Shown here: positions 35,096 to 43,218 of the stretch, piece after piece
Layout: the number at the start of each line of letters is the position of its first letter
Position numbering within the stretch: position 1 is the first letter of the stretch
From: Cellulophaga sp. BC115SP
Lineage (GTDB): Bacteria; Bacteroidota; Bacteroidia; Cytophagales; Spirosomataceae
DNA length: 64,000 bases
Direction of reading: 5' to 3'
Assembly (NCBI RefSeq): GCF_009905545.1
Contig: NZ_JAAALB010000018.1
Coordinates: 62,001-126,000, forward strand
Made by a program: the position numbers and the translations under genes
Notes under the pieces: generated by a model
Database searches by the model: none
Seen by the model: the letters and a program-made list of their open reading frames with translations, nothing else
What the model was told of the DNA's origin: nothing

Positions 35096-35190
35096 ACTTT
35101 TCTTGTCTTGACACAAGAAAAGTAACCGCGCGGCGGCCGCAAAAGAAAGTCAAGAAATCCTAAACTCGCCTACGGCTCAAACAATAGGAT
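35096..35190. repeat. Palindromic intergenic repeat with GC-only insert
   Basis: ACTTTTCTTGT (35096-35106) pairs with ACAAGAAAAGT (35113-35123). Immediately after comes a 15-base all-G/C string, CCGCGCGGCGGCCGC (35126-35140), then AAAAGAAAGTCAAG, and a second loose hairpin ATCCTA...TAGGAT. The base composition of the insert is unlike the surrounding ~38% GC DNA. Similar ACTTTTCTTG-type repeats are scattered in Bacteroidota genomes. Confidence 0.5.
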
Positions 35191-35252
35191 TTCATAAGTG
35201 TCAATGCAAACCTTTTCACTTTTAATGGCTTATAATATTTAAACATGCTCTC

Positions 35253-35290
35253 AAAAAAAAATCCCCAAAGTCTGACTTTGGGGATTTTTT
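35253..35290 (-). terminator. Bidirectional terminator between TPR and bacilliredoxin genes
   Basis: AAAAATCCCCAAAG / CTTTGGGGATTTTTT with loop TCTGA and A or T tracts on both sides. It lies ~20 bases after the bacilliredoxin stop. Confidence 0.88.
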
Positions 35291-35308
35291 GTTTTGGTTA
35301 ACCAACGA

Positions 35309-35722
35309 TTAACAAAACTCTTCGAATACCATTTCAAGGTGTGCAGCAATCATTTCAGCTGAACGGCCTTCGATGTGGTGACGCTCAACAAAATGAACTA
35401 AATCACCATCTTTGAAAAGCGCAATTGATGGAGATGATGGAGCGTAAGGCAATGAGTATTCACGTACTTTAGCTGTAGCATCTTGGTCAACACCAGCGAA
35501 AACTGTGTACAGATGATCTGGTTTTTTAGCAGCATTCCAAACCGCTTCTTTCACGCCTGGACGAGCAGTACGAGCAGAGCAACCACAAACTGAGTTGATA
35601 AACACCAAAGTAGTGCCTTTTTCTGTCATTACTGAATCTACTTCACCTGCTGATTTCAATTCTTTGAAACCACCTTCTACGATATCAGCTCTCATTGGAG
35701 CCACTAAATGTTCTGGATACAT
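35309..35722 (-). CDS. BrxA/BrxB family bacilliredoxin
   Basis: This 137-residue protein matches the YphP/YqiW (BrxA/B) family in length. It has the CGC active site at Cys46-Gly-Cys48 (FINSVCGCSARTARPG), where most thioredoxin relatives have CXXC. Bacilliredoxins remove bacillithiol from modified protein cysteines in the cytoplasm. PSSPSIALFKDGDLVHFVERH near the C-terminus is the thioredoxin-fold cis-Pro region. It lies 99 bases downstream of sufT on the same strand and has its own -7 box, so it is probably a separate unit. Confidence 0.93.
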   Translation of the reverse strand: MYPEHLVAPMRADIVEGGFKELKSAGEVDSVMTEKGTTLVFINSVCGCSARTARPGVKEAVWNAAKKPDHLYTVFAGVDQDATAKVREYSLPYAPSSPSIALFKDGDLVHFVERHHIEGRSAEMIAAHLEMVFEEFC

Positions 35723-35765
35723 AATTACTTATAAACAAATTTAAAAATTTGGAATTTCGTTAATA

Positions 35766-35773
35766 CAAAAGTA
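35766..35773 (-). promoter_or_regulatory. -7 promoter box of the bacilliredoxin gene
   Basis: TACTTTTG on the minus strand fits TAnnTTTG and lies ~44 bases upstream of the ATG. Confidence 0.45.
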
Positions 35774-35821
35774 GTTGAGCAATAATTTATAGGCTTACAG
35801 CCTATTGCCTAAAGCCATCGA

Positions 35822-36133
35822 CTACATAAACCCTAACTCAAGCTTTGCCACTTCTGACATCATATCTTGTGAATATGGTGGGTCAAAAGTAAGCTCAACA
35901 CTTACGTCAGAAACACCATCAATTTCTCTAACTTTTTGCTCGATTTCAACAGGAATTTGCTCTGCTGATGGGCAAGAAGGTGACGTCAAAGTCATGAGAA
36001 TGTAGATGTTGTTTACGGGAAAAACCTTAATGTCATAAATCAACCCCAACTCATATACATCTACAGGAATTTCGGGGTCATATACCTTTTTAAGTGCCCC
36101 AATAACTTCTTCTTTTAATTCTTCCTCAGTCAT
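35822..36133 (-). CDS. sufT: SUF-associated DUF59/MIP18 family protein (SufT-like)
   Basis: This 103-residue protein is a single DUF59 domain (YDPEIPVDVYELGLIYDI; TLTSPSCPSAEQIP with the conserved Cys; VSVELTFDPPYSQDMMS). SufT and its relatives help mature or insert iron-sulfur clusters. It is 64 bases after sufE on the same strand and ends the SUF gene run. Confidence 0.9.
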   Translation of the reverse strand: MTEEELKEEVIGALKKVYDPEIPVDVYELGLIYDIKVFPVNNIYILMTLTSPSCPSAEQIPVEIEQKVREIDGVSDVSVELTFDPPYSQDMMSEVAKLELGFM

Positions 36134-36197
36134 TGTTTTGTAAAAAACTTGTTAAGTGGTTTATAAAAAGATAGTCTACTTCTCTAATATCTTTCTT

Positions 36198-36614
36198 TTA
36201 CACTAATTGATAAGCGATAGCGTAATTTTTCATTTGCTTTACCATCGACACCAAACCGTTTGAACGTGTTTGAGCCAAATGCTGACTCATACCAATTTGG
36301 TCAATGAAATAAAGTTCTGATTCTGCAATTTCTTTGGGTGAATGCCCCGACAAAACTCTAATCAACATACTCACCAATCCTTTTACAATTACTGCTTCAG
36401 AATCAGCTTCGAATACCAAGTTTTCTCCATCTTTATGAGCGTTTAACCACACTCTACTTTGGCAGCCCTTGATAATATTATCTTCTGTTTTTTGGTCTTC
36501 TGGCAAGCCTTTCAGCTTTTTCCCCATGTCAATAATATACTCGTATTTATCTGCCCAATCATCAAATAAAGCAAACTCTTCGATGATTTCGTCTTGTATC
36601 TCGTTGATTGTCAT
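36198..36614 (-). CDS. sufE: Sulfur acceptor protein SufE
   Basis: This 138-residue protein has the SufE acceptor Cys51 in NIIKGCQSRVWL. It takes persulfide sulfur from SufS and passes it to the SufBCD scaffold. GLVSMLIRVLSGHSPKEIAE is also family-typical. It lies 97 bases downstream of sufS, in the order expected for Bacteroidota. Confidence 0.96.
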   Translation of the reverse strand: MTINEIQDEIIEEFALFDDWADKYEYIIDMGKKLKGLPEDQKTEDNIIKGCQSRVWLNAHKDGENLVFEADSEAVIVKGLVSMLIRVLSGHSPKEIAESELYFIDQIGMSQHLAQTRSNGLVSMVKQMKNYAIAYQLV

Positions 36615-36711
36615 TGATTTTTATATCATTTAGTGACTTGTGAATGCGTGGTTAGTAAATTGAACAAACTAAATCACTCACAAATTTATTCACTTTCTCA
36701 AACTCGTGGTA

Positions 36712-37944
36712 TTAAGCAAGCATTTTCTTCACACGGTGAAGTCCCGCGATTAAACGATCGACTTCCTCAATTGTATTATAAACCGCAAAAGAGGCTCTTG
36801 TAGTTCCAAGAATATTAAAACGTTTCATCAAAGGTTGTGTACAGTGGTGACCTGTACGTACGGCAACCCCCAAATTATCCAACAAAACACCTATGTCCTG
36901 CGGGTGAATACCCTCAATCACAAAACTGGCTACTGAAACTTTATTTTTGGCCTCACCAATCATTCTTAATCCTTCGATTTGTAATAATTGCTCCGTAGCG
37001 TATTGTAAAAGCATATCTTCGTGAGCCGCAATTTTATCACGACCGATTGAGTCCATGTATTCCAATGCAGCTTTGAGAGCTACTACATCAGCGATATTGG
37101 GTGTACCTGCTTCGAATTTGTAAGGAAGTTCGTTATAAGTAGTTTTTTCAAAAGTCACTTCTTTAATCATCTCACCGCCACCCATATATGGAGGCATAGC
37201 TTCTAATAAAGCTTTTTTGCCATACAAAGCCCCAACACCAGTTGGACCATACAGTTTATGTGCTGAAAACGCATAAAAATCTGCGTCTAAATCTTGTACA
37301 TCAATGTCTAAGTGAGAAGTTGCCTGTGCACCGTCTATCATCACTACCGCTCCTACTGCATGCGCTTTGGCTATGATTTCTTTCACTGGGTTAATCGTTC
37401 CTAAAGCATTTGAAACATGGTTTACTGATACCAATTTTACTTTTTCAGAAAGCAATTGGTCATACACCTCCATATCCAACTCGCCACGATCATTTACAGG
37501 AATAACCTTAAGATTAATCCCCTTTTCTTCGCAAAGCATTTGCCAAGGCACAATATTAGAATGGTGCTCTAGTCCTGAGATAATGATTTCGTCACCTTCT
37601 TTGATAAACTTACGTCCGTAAGTACTAGCTACTAGGTTGATACCATTGGTAGTACCAGAGGTAAAGATAATTTCTTCGGTCGAAGCGGCTCCCAAAAATT
37701 TACGTACTGCTTCACGCGTAGCTTCAAAATCACGCGTAGCACGTTCGGCCAAAGTGTGAATCCCACGGTGAATATTGGCATTATCAAATTCATAATAATG
37801 CTTCAGTGCATTGATAACTGCGATAGGCTTTTGAGTTGTGGCCGCATTATCAAAATACACTAATTTTTTCCCATTGATTTCTTGATCTAGTACAGGAAAG
37901 TCTGCTCTGATTTTTTGAATATCTACAATTTCGGTGAGTGTCAT
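36712..37944 (-). CDS. sufS: Cysteine desulfurase SufS
   Basis: This 410-residue PLP enzyme of the class II (SufS) type produces persulfide from cysteine. PLP is held by Lys230 (YAFSAHKLYGPTG). The active-site Cys368 is in RTGHHCTQPLM, in the short loop typical of SufS as opposed to IscS. GLEHHSNIVPWQ and IDGAQATSH are family motifs. It overlaps no neighbour; the GNAT gene ends 5 bases upstream, suggesting cotranscription with that gene. Confidence 0.97.
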   Translation of the reverse strand: MTLTEIVDIQKIRADFPVLDQEINGKKLVYFDNAATTQKPIAVINALKHYYEFDNANIHRGIHTLAERATRDFEATREAVRKFLGAASTEEIIFTSGTTNGINLVASTYGRKFIKEGDEIIISGLEHHSNIVPWQMLCEEKGINLKVIPVNDRGELDMEVYDQLLSEKVKLVSVNHVSNALGTINPVKEIIAKAHAVGAVVMIDGAQATSHLDIDVQDLDADFYAFSAHKLYGPTGVGALYGKKALLEAMPPYMGGGEMIKEVTFEKTTYNELPYKFEAGTPNIADVVALKAALEYMDSIGRDKIAAHEDMLLQYATEQLLQIEGLRMIGEAKNKVSVASFVIEGIHPQDIGVLLDNLGVAVRTGHHCTQPLMKRFNILGTTRASFAVYNTIEEVDRLIAGLHRVKKMLA

Positions 37945-37949
37945 GGCAG

Positions 37950-38384
37950 TTACGTGTTTTTGGGAAGTTCTAAAATAAAATGGTGACTAGCAATTCTGAA
38001 TTTCTTTTGAAGATACAAACGATGTGCATCGTGTCGCTGGTGACCCGAATCGAGGTGAATGGCATCACAGCCTAATTCGATAGCAAATTGTTTGACAAAA
38101 TCTAAGAGTTGACTGGCTCGACCTTTTCCACGGGCTTGGGGCAATGTACTGAGGTCATCGATATAGATAATTTTGCCAGCATAAAACAGATTCATACATC
38201 GGAATCCTACAGCTGACCAAATTTCTTGATTCGGTTCTTCGACAAAAGCGATTTGATAGGACTCCTTTTGCATTTGCTCATACATTTCCACAAAACGCTC
38301 TACGGTAAGATGTGGTCGTAGCTCGTGTATGACAGGAAAGCATCGAAGCAAATCTTCATGTGATTGAACCAGTTTGATTTGCAT
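37950..38384 (-). CDS. GNAT family N-acetyltransferase
   Basis: This 144-residue protein has the GNAT acetyl-CoA site (LPQARGKGRASQLLDFV, R-x-x-G-x-G/A type) and the C-terminal LDSGHQRHDAHRLYLQKKF. It lies 5 bases ahead of sufS, so it is probably translated from the same mRNA. The substrate is unknown. Its placement inside the SUF genes may reflect coregulation only. Confidence 0.88.
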   Translation of the reverse strand: MQIKLVQSHEDLLRCFPVIHELRPHLTVERFVEMYEQMQKESYQIAFVEEPNQEIWSAVGFRCMNLFYAGKIIYIDDLSTLPQARGKGRASQLLDFVKQFAIELGCDAIHLDSGHQRHDAHRLYLQKKFRIASHHFILELPKNT

Positions 38385-38732
38385 AGTACCTGAATAAGTA
38401 GGAGTTATGAATTAGTGCTGAATGATGAGTTGTGAATGTAAAATTTTAATTATGAATATCTTACATTTTCAATTGATTAAATCATATTTATCATGACTAC
38501 TTTTTCAAGTAACTAATAACCAACCACTTGCCTCAAAAGCACATTAATTTTGTACCACTACTTAAAATAAATATGTCGGGTAATAAGTTTTGAAATATGA
38601 ATGTAGAGTTTGTGAATTATGAATAAAAATCTTTAATCATAGATAATTAAAAACTTACATTTACAACTCATAATTTAACACTCACACCTACTTAATACCC
38701 GACACGATTTTGATTTTTCTTTAAGATCAATC
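38385..38732. other. 348-base gap inside the SUF gene run
   Basis: This gap between sufD and the GNAT gene is AT-rich and carries a long imperfect inverted repeat at its two ends (38425-38455 and 38641-38671). No gene was recognised. It probably separates two transcription units. Confidence 0.5.
38425..38671. repeat. Imperfect inverted repeat pair flanking a ~185-base spacer
   Basis: The arm 38425-38455 (ATGAGTTGTGAATGTAAAAT...) matches the reverse complement of 38641-38671 at 26 of 31 positions, and similarity extends about 13 bases further outward. It could be a degenerate non-autonomous element. ATGAGTTGTGA-like strings also occur at 12525, 19489 and 36640. Confidence 0.45.
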
Positions 38733-40049
38733 TTACGCTTGATATATTTTTTCAACAATAAGTCCTTCCAAGTATTCTTTAATAGCTGGAATTTCCATTT
38801 TGTCGATTACTTCTTGCGCAAATGCTAACATCAACAAAGCACGAGCAGAATCTTTAGAGATACCACGCGCTTGCATATAAAACAAAGCATCATCGTTTAA
38901 TTGACCAGTTGTTGTTCCGTGTGAACACTTCACGTCGTCTGCCCAAATTTCCAACTGAGGCTTTGTATTCATCGTCGCATCGTTTGAAATCAACACATTT
39001 TTGCAAGACTGGAATGCATTTGTTTTCTGTGCATCTTGTCTTACATAAATTTTACCGTTGAATACCCCTGTTGACTTATCTTTCAAGATACCTTTATATA
39101 ATTCGTTTGAGTTCGAATTAGGTTTGGCATGGTCAACAGCTGTGTGGTTATCTACGTGTTGTTTTCCGTTTGGAATGTACAAACCGAACATGTTCGCTTC
39201 AGCGTACTCACCATCAATTTTGATATTGAGGTTGTTACGTACAAAACCACCATTAGCAGTAACAGTGTTTGCAGTAAATACCGAACGACCTTCTTGATAA
39301 ACAGCAGTAGTACCGATGTTATAAGATTGATCTGTTTCGTTTTGTACTTTATAGTAGTGTACGTTTGCTTCCTCTGCTACGTAAACTTCGGTAACAGCAT
39401 TGGTAAACGATACATTTTCACCAAAAGAGCGAAACGCTTCAGCTACTTTCACTTCAGCACGTTTGCCAGCTATAATCAAGTTACGTGGTTGCGCAGCTAC
39501 GTTAGTTTCGCGAGCATCAGCAATAAAACGCAAGATGATAGGTTGTTCTACTACTTTTTTCTCTGGTACGTAAATAAATACACCATTTTTAGCAAAAGCA
39601 GTATTTACAGCTGTAAAAGCATTGTCGGCAGAATCAGCATATTGGTTGAAATATTTTTCAATCACATCAGCATGCGACTTGATAGCCTCCGCTAATGGAA
39701 GAATTACCACCTCGTCTGTAGGGCTTACAATGGTACTTAAAGATTCGTTGTAAACACCGTTGATAAAATACAAAATATTGCCATCCAAGTTTGGAATAGC
39801 CATTTGCTCTACATCAGCAGCACTAAAGTCGGAAGGGGCATTAAACGCAAACGATTGGCTTACCAAGTTTTTTACGTTAGAATACTTCCATTCTTCATGC
39901 TTGATTGTTGGGAAACCCAATTGATCGAAGGTTTGCAAAGCCTGCTGACGTACCAAATGAATCGGGCTTTTGGCCTCGCCATTCATTTTGCCCTCAGCAT
40001 CTTTAAAGTCAGCAATTAATTGTGCCTTCAAATCAGTATTACTATTCAT
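38733..40049 (-). CDS. sufD: Fe-S cluster assembly protein SufD
   Basis: This 438-residue protein matches SufD in length and in its beta-helix core (VKVAEAFRSFGENVSFTNAV; KSTGVFNGKIYVRQDAQKTN; CSHGTTTGQLNDDALFYMQ). With SufB and SufC it forms the scaffold on which iron-sulfur clusters are built. It follows sufC by 76 bases. The histidine in the DVKCSHG motif, required in known SufD proteins, is present. Confidence 0.97.
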   Translation of the reverse strand: MNSNTDLKAQLIADFKDAEGKMNGEAKSPIHLVRQQALQTFDQLGFPTIKHEEWKYSNVKNLVSQSFAFNAPSDFSAADVEQMAIPNLDGNILYFINGVYNESLSTIVSPTDEVVILPLAEAIKSHADVIEKYFNQYADSADNAFTAVNTAFAKNGVFIYVPEKKVVEQPIILRFIADARETNVAAQPRNLIIAGKRAEVKVAEAFRSFGENVSFTNAVTEVYVAEEANVHYYKVQNETDQSYNIGTTAVYQEGRSVFTANTVTANGGFVRNNLNIKIDGEYAEANMFGLYIPNGKQHVDNHTAVDHAKPNSNSNELYKGILKDKSTGVFNGKIYVRQDAQKTNAFQSCKNVLISNDATMNTKPQLEIWADDVKCSHGTTTGQLNDDALFYMQARGISKDSARALLMLAFAQEVIDKMEIPAIKEYLEGLIVEKIYQA

Positions 40050-40125
40050 TTTGTTCGATGATTTGATAATTGGTAGATTGTTACAGTACTACCTTTGAGT
40101 AAAACGCCTCAAAGATTACCGAAAA

Positions 40126-40893
40126 TTAAGCGCTTACTTCAGCAGCGTCAACTTCAGCTTTAATCCAATCGTAACCTCTTTCTTCAAGTTCAAGCGCTAA
40201 TTCTTTTGTACCTGATTTTACGATTCTACCTTTATATAATACGTGTACGTAGTCTGGAACGATATAATCCAACAAACGTTGGTAGTGAGTTACTACGATA
40301 GTTGCGTTGTCTGGTGATTTCAATTTGTTTACACCTTCAGCTACAATACGAAGTGCATCGATATCCAAACCTGAGTCAGTTTCGTCAAGGATTGCCAACT
40401 TTGGCTCTAATACTGCCATTTGGAAAATCTCATTACGTTTTTTCTCACCACCAGAGAAACCTTCGTTCAACGCACGGTTCAACAAAGACTGGTCGATATT
40501 TACGTAAGACATTTTTTGCTTGAACATTTTCAAAAACTGAACTGCATCCAATGGTTCTTCGCCACGGTACTTTCTGATTTCGTTTACAGCAGTTTTCAAA
40601 AAGTTAGTTGTCGAAACACCTGGGATTTCGACAGGATATTGAAATGCAAGGAAGATACCTTCAGCAGCACGTTCTTCTGGAGCCAAATCCAAAAGGTCTT
40701 TGCCAAAGAAATCTACCGAACCTCCTGTAACTTCATAATCTTCGCGACCTGCCAAAACAGAAGCCAAAGTACTTTTACCTGAACCGTTTGGTCCCATGAT
40801 AGCGTGAACTTCACCAGCTTTAACTTCTAAGTTGATTCCTTTCAGAATTTCTTTTTCACCAATTTTGGCTTGTAAGTTATTTATCTTTAACAT
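40126..40893 (-). CDS. sufC: Fe-S cluster assembly ATPase SufC
   Basis: This 255-residue ABC-type ATPase has Walker [10 protein letters not shown] at 34-42, signature [10 protein letters not shown] and Walker [13 protein letters not shown]. It powers the conformational change of the SufBCD scaffold. It is the first visible SUF gene; sufB, which usually precedes it, is not present upstream. A TAATTTTG -7 box at 41021-41028 would give a ~120-base leader. Confidence 0.97.
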   Translation of the reverse strand: MLKINNLQAKIGEKEILKGINLEVKAGEVHAIMGPNGSGKSTLASVLAGREDYEVTGGSVDFFGKDLLDLAPEERAAEGIFLAFQYPVEIPGVSTTNFLKTAVNEIRKYRGEEPLDAVQFLKMFKQKMSYVNIDQSLLNRALNEGFSGGEKKRNEIFQMAVLEPKLAILDETDSGLDIDALRIVAEGVNKLKSPDNATIVVTHYQRLLDYIVPDYVHVLYKGRIVKSGTKELALELEERGYDWIKAEVDAAEVSA

Positions 40894-41020
40894 TTTCTTG
40901 GTAGTGATATTTGACCTATGACAAACGTTGTAGGATTGGCCTCCTCAATCAAAACTTACTGATTATCATTTGAAAGTACACTTTCATCTGTCAGGAGACA
41001 ACACCTATTTAATTTAGGCA

Positions 41021-41028
41021 CAAAATTA
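41021..41028 (-). promoter_or_regulatory. -7 promoter box of the sufCD unit
   Basis: TAATTTTG on the minus strand. A TTTG lies at 41043-41046, but the spacing (14) is shorter than the usual ~19. Confidence 0.4.
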
Positions 41029-41117
41029 ATTATTGGATTTTTCAAATACTATACTTTATTTAGAACAACTCTAAACAAATTGAAAAAGTTTATATTTATC
41101 CACATTTTTCTTAAAAA

Positions 41118-41135
41118 AAATGACGAAAGTCAGTG
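41118..41135 (-). terminator. Short terminator-like hairpin after the cotH-like gene
   Basis: TGAC-TTTC-GTCA followed by eight T on the minus strand. The stem is only 4 bp plus A-T pairs, and it lies ~190 bases past the stop, so it is a weak candidate. Confidence 0.4.
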
Positions 41136-41323
41136 ATTTTTTTTCTGGAATTTTTAAGACTGACATCGGTAAGCTATTTCTTCTGGTTTTTGGTAGGGTA
41201 GTTGAGGGAGGGTTAAAGGACAAAAGTGAATGAGTCAAACTTTGTGCCTTTGTAACTCTATGTCTGTTCACTCTACCACTAAAAAAATACTCCATGCCTA
41301 ATGCCTCCTTGCCTATCCCCTAT

Positions 41324-42958
41324 TTACTGAACCACCACTTTTATCCTATCCACAGGTATTCCACTGAGGTGATAGTCGAGGATATAAATTCCTTGGGGAA
41401 GTTGTTTATTGAATGGTGCTTGATATTCGCCTACAGATTGATTTTCGTTGACTACTTCATGTATCTTTTTTCCTGACAAATCGTAAAGATTAATTTCTAC
41501 TTGACCTTTTAATAATACTTCATATTTGACCTGACTTTGAGAAGATATAGGGTTAGGAAAAATGGTTAAACTTTGTTTAGGCTCAAAAAAGGCTTCTGTT
41601 CCAAGTACAAGCGACTTACTTTGAAATTGTCCATCCAGCCATAAACATCTCGAGCGAATCCAATCTTTCATAAAATTTAATTCATCTTGAAAAGTTGTTC
41701 CAACGTAATAGTTAGGCCATACTTTTGTTCCTAAAACTCCTGGCCATCTTTTAAAATTACGTGCTACCGCAGGAGCAATAATCGTAGCCGTTGAGTCGAT
41801 CCATTGATTGATACGGTCTGTGGATAAAATAGATTTTCGAAGTTCCCCCCAACGAGTAGAAGCTTTGGTTCTAAAATCTTCATCTTGCACGAGTTTTGAC
41901 CACCAAAGAGGAGACAAATAAATGTCGCCCGTTGGAGATGCCAATGCGTTGATTTGATATTGCCAACCTGTAGTTTTGTATCCTTCATAATAATCAGCAT
42001 TGCCATACGCCAAGTTGTAGTCCCAAGCTGGTCCCATTTTTAGGCGAGCATCTTTACTATCTTTATCCTTGTAGAAATACGTACTGAGTCGATAACCATC
42101 AATATTTTTGGTTAGCTCTGTCAAGATAAAATAGTCTACAAAAGAATCCATATCTATCATATTGCGCCAAGCAGCGTCTTTGTCAAGTGCAGTATTGGCA
42201 TAAAGTTCTTTTTCAAAAGTTGTCATCCAGCCTTTGATATAGGTCAATTGTTTGGAGGTTAAATCGGCATACTTGGGATATTCTACCTGAAAAAGTACAC
42301 TTGGTGTCCCAATCGTATTCTTCCAAGACCAAGCAGGCGAACCATTAACCTTATCAATTTTAAGGATATACCCACCCGTGAGTGCATCGCCAGTACTATC
42401 GGTGGTTTTGATGCTAGAAATATTGACTCTATTTTTATCTCTTTTGATTTTTTCCATGACCAAATACAACCCATCATAACGACCATTCAAGGTAATTTCA
42501 CAATAACGAGTACGCGTGGCATATCTACCCATACGATTCGAAATATCATAGGTCAAAGCATCTCGCATAAAGGTTTTATCATTGTAGCTGGCATTGAGTA
42601 CCCAGTCAGATTCTTCGGGCATTCCTAGAAAAGCTATTTTCTGACTTTTTCCTGTTGTATCTGCCCAAAGTTCAAAGCCATAAGGTTTTTTCGGAAAAAA
42701 GTCTTTGGAGGTCGACCCTCTTAGTTCTATTCCCAAATATCCATCGTAACCTGTAGGCGTATCGTTGGGAGTATTTACTCGTCCGTTGCCATTATTAATG
42801 AGTTGTAATGTGCCCAAAATTTTAGGCTCATCGGGGATGGTTGCGCCATTTTTCGTGGTAATTTTCAGGATAGGTAAATTTGATTGGTCGAGGGTTTGTG
42901 CAATAACAAAATGATGACATAATATACCAATGAAGGTTAGAAGGAATAATTTTTTCAT
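41324..42958 (-). CDS. CotH kinase family protein with T9SS type A sorting domain
   Basis: This 544-residue secreted protein has a signal peptide (MKKLFLLTFIGILCHHFVIA). The CotH-like region (~20-420) has GYLGIELRGSTSKDFFPKKP, WVLNASYNDKTFMRDALTYD, GLYLVMEKIKRDKNRVNI and MGPAWDYNLAYG, the last three carrying the kinase-like active residues. The last ~75 residues form a T9SS type A domain (IFPNPISS ... INLYDLSGKKIHEVV ... LPQGIYILDY), so the protein is exported to the cell surface or medium. Bacterial CotH phosphorylates spore-coat proteins; the role here is unknown. The frame extends upstream to 43084, but the ATG at 42958 starts the signal peptide and has a -7 box just ahead. Confidence 0.92.
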   Translation of the reverse strand: MKKLFLLTFIGILCHHFVIAQTLDQSNLPILKITTKNGATIPDEPKILGTLQLINNGNGRVNTPNDTPTGYDGYLGIELRGSTSKDFFPKKPYGFELWADTTGKSQKIAFLGMPEESDWVLNASYNDKTFMRDALTYDISNRMGRYATRTRYCEITLNGRYDGLYLVMEKIKRDKNRVNISSIKTTDSTGDALTGGYILKIDKVNGSPAWSWKNTIGTPSVLFQVEYPKYADLTSKQLTYIKGWMTTFEKELYANTALDKDAAWRNMIDMDSFVDYFILTELTKNIDGYRLSTYFYKDKDSKDARLKMGPAWDYNLAYGNADYYEGYKTTGWQYQINALASPTGDIYLSPLWWSKLVQDEDFRTKASTRWGELRKSILSTDRINQWIDSTATIIAPAVARNFKRWPGVLGTKVWPNYYVGTTFQDELNFMKDWIRSRCLWLDGQFQSKSLVLGTEAFFEPKQSLTIFPNPISSQSQVKYEVLLKGQVEINLYDLSGKKIHEVVNENQSVGEYQAPFNKQLPQGIYILDYHLSGIPVDRIKVVVQ

Positions 42959-42981
42959 AGTTTGAATAGAATAGTTACCCA

Positions 42982-42989
42982 CAAATATA
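42982..42989 (-). promoter_or_regulatory. -7 promoter box of the cotH-like gene
   Basis: TATATTTG on the minus strand matches TAnnTTTG and lies ~25 bases upstream of the ATG at 42958, supporting that start over the longer frame. Confidence 0.5.
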
Positions 42990-43151
42990 GTCAATATTTT
43001 AGCCGAATAGTGATAATCTATCCTGTAGCATCTATTATCTATTAAATATATTTTTAGCAGAATAAAGTCAGTTTTTTTAGGCAAAAAATCGTTTATTTCT
43101 GCACCAAAACCACTTTTTTTATTTTTTCAAAAATAAAAGATGACAAAAGGC

Positions 43152-43183
43152 TTGTATTTAACTAAAAAAACAAGCTAAATTTA
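43152..43183 (+). promoter_or_regulatory. Candidate promoter of the SWIM-MoxR-VWA gene cluster
   Basis: TTG at 43152-43154, 21 bases, then TAAATTTA at 43176-43183, one mismatch from TAnnTTTG. The same stretch forms a GCTTGT/ACAAGC inverted repeat. It lies ~36 bases before the SWIM gene. Confidence 0.35.
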
Positions 43184-43218
43184 AAACCGAACTTTTACCC
43201 TAGTGTTGAACTTTATCT

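Larger units (their letters stand above)
40894..41323. other. Intergenic region upstream of sufC
   Basis: 430 bases between the cotH-like stop and the sufC start, both minus. It holds a minus-strand terminator-like hairpin (41118-41135), a sufC -7 box (41021-41028) and, near 41296, a GCCTAATGCC-type AGGC-family string. No sufB remnant was recognised. Confidence 0.5.

Noticed and set aside
35126-35140. Cloning linker or vector contamination (contains a NotI site)
   Set aside because: It sits inside a longer natural-looking repeat with no other vector sequence; kept as a finding instead.
39129-39695. 188-codon plus-strand reading frame
   Set aside because: It lies entirely antisense to sufD and has the composition of a shadow frame with no domain.
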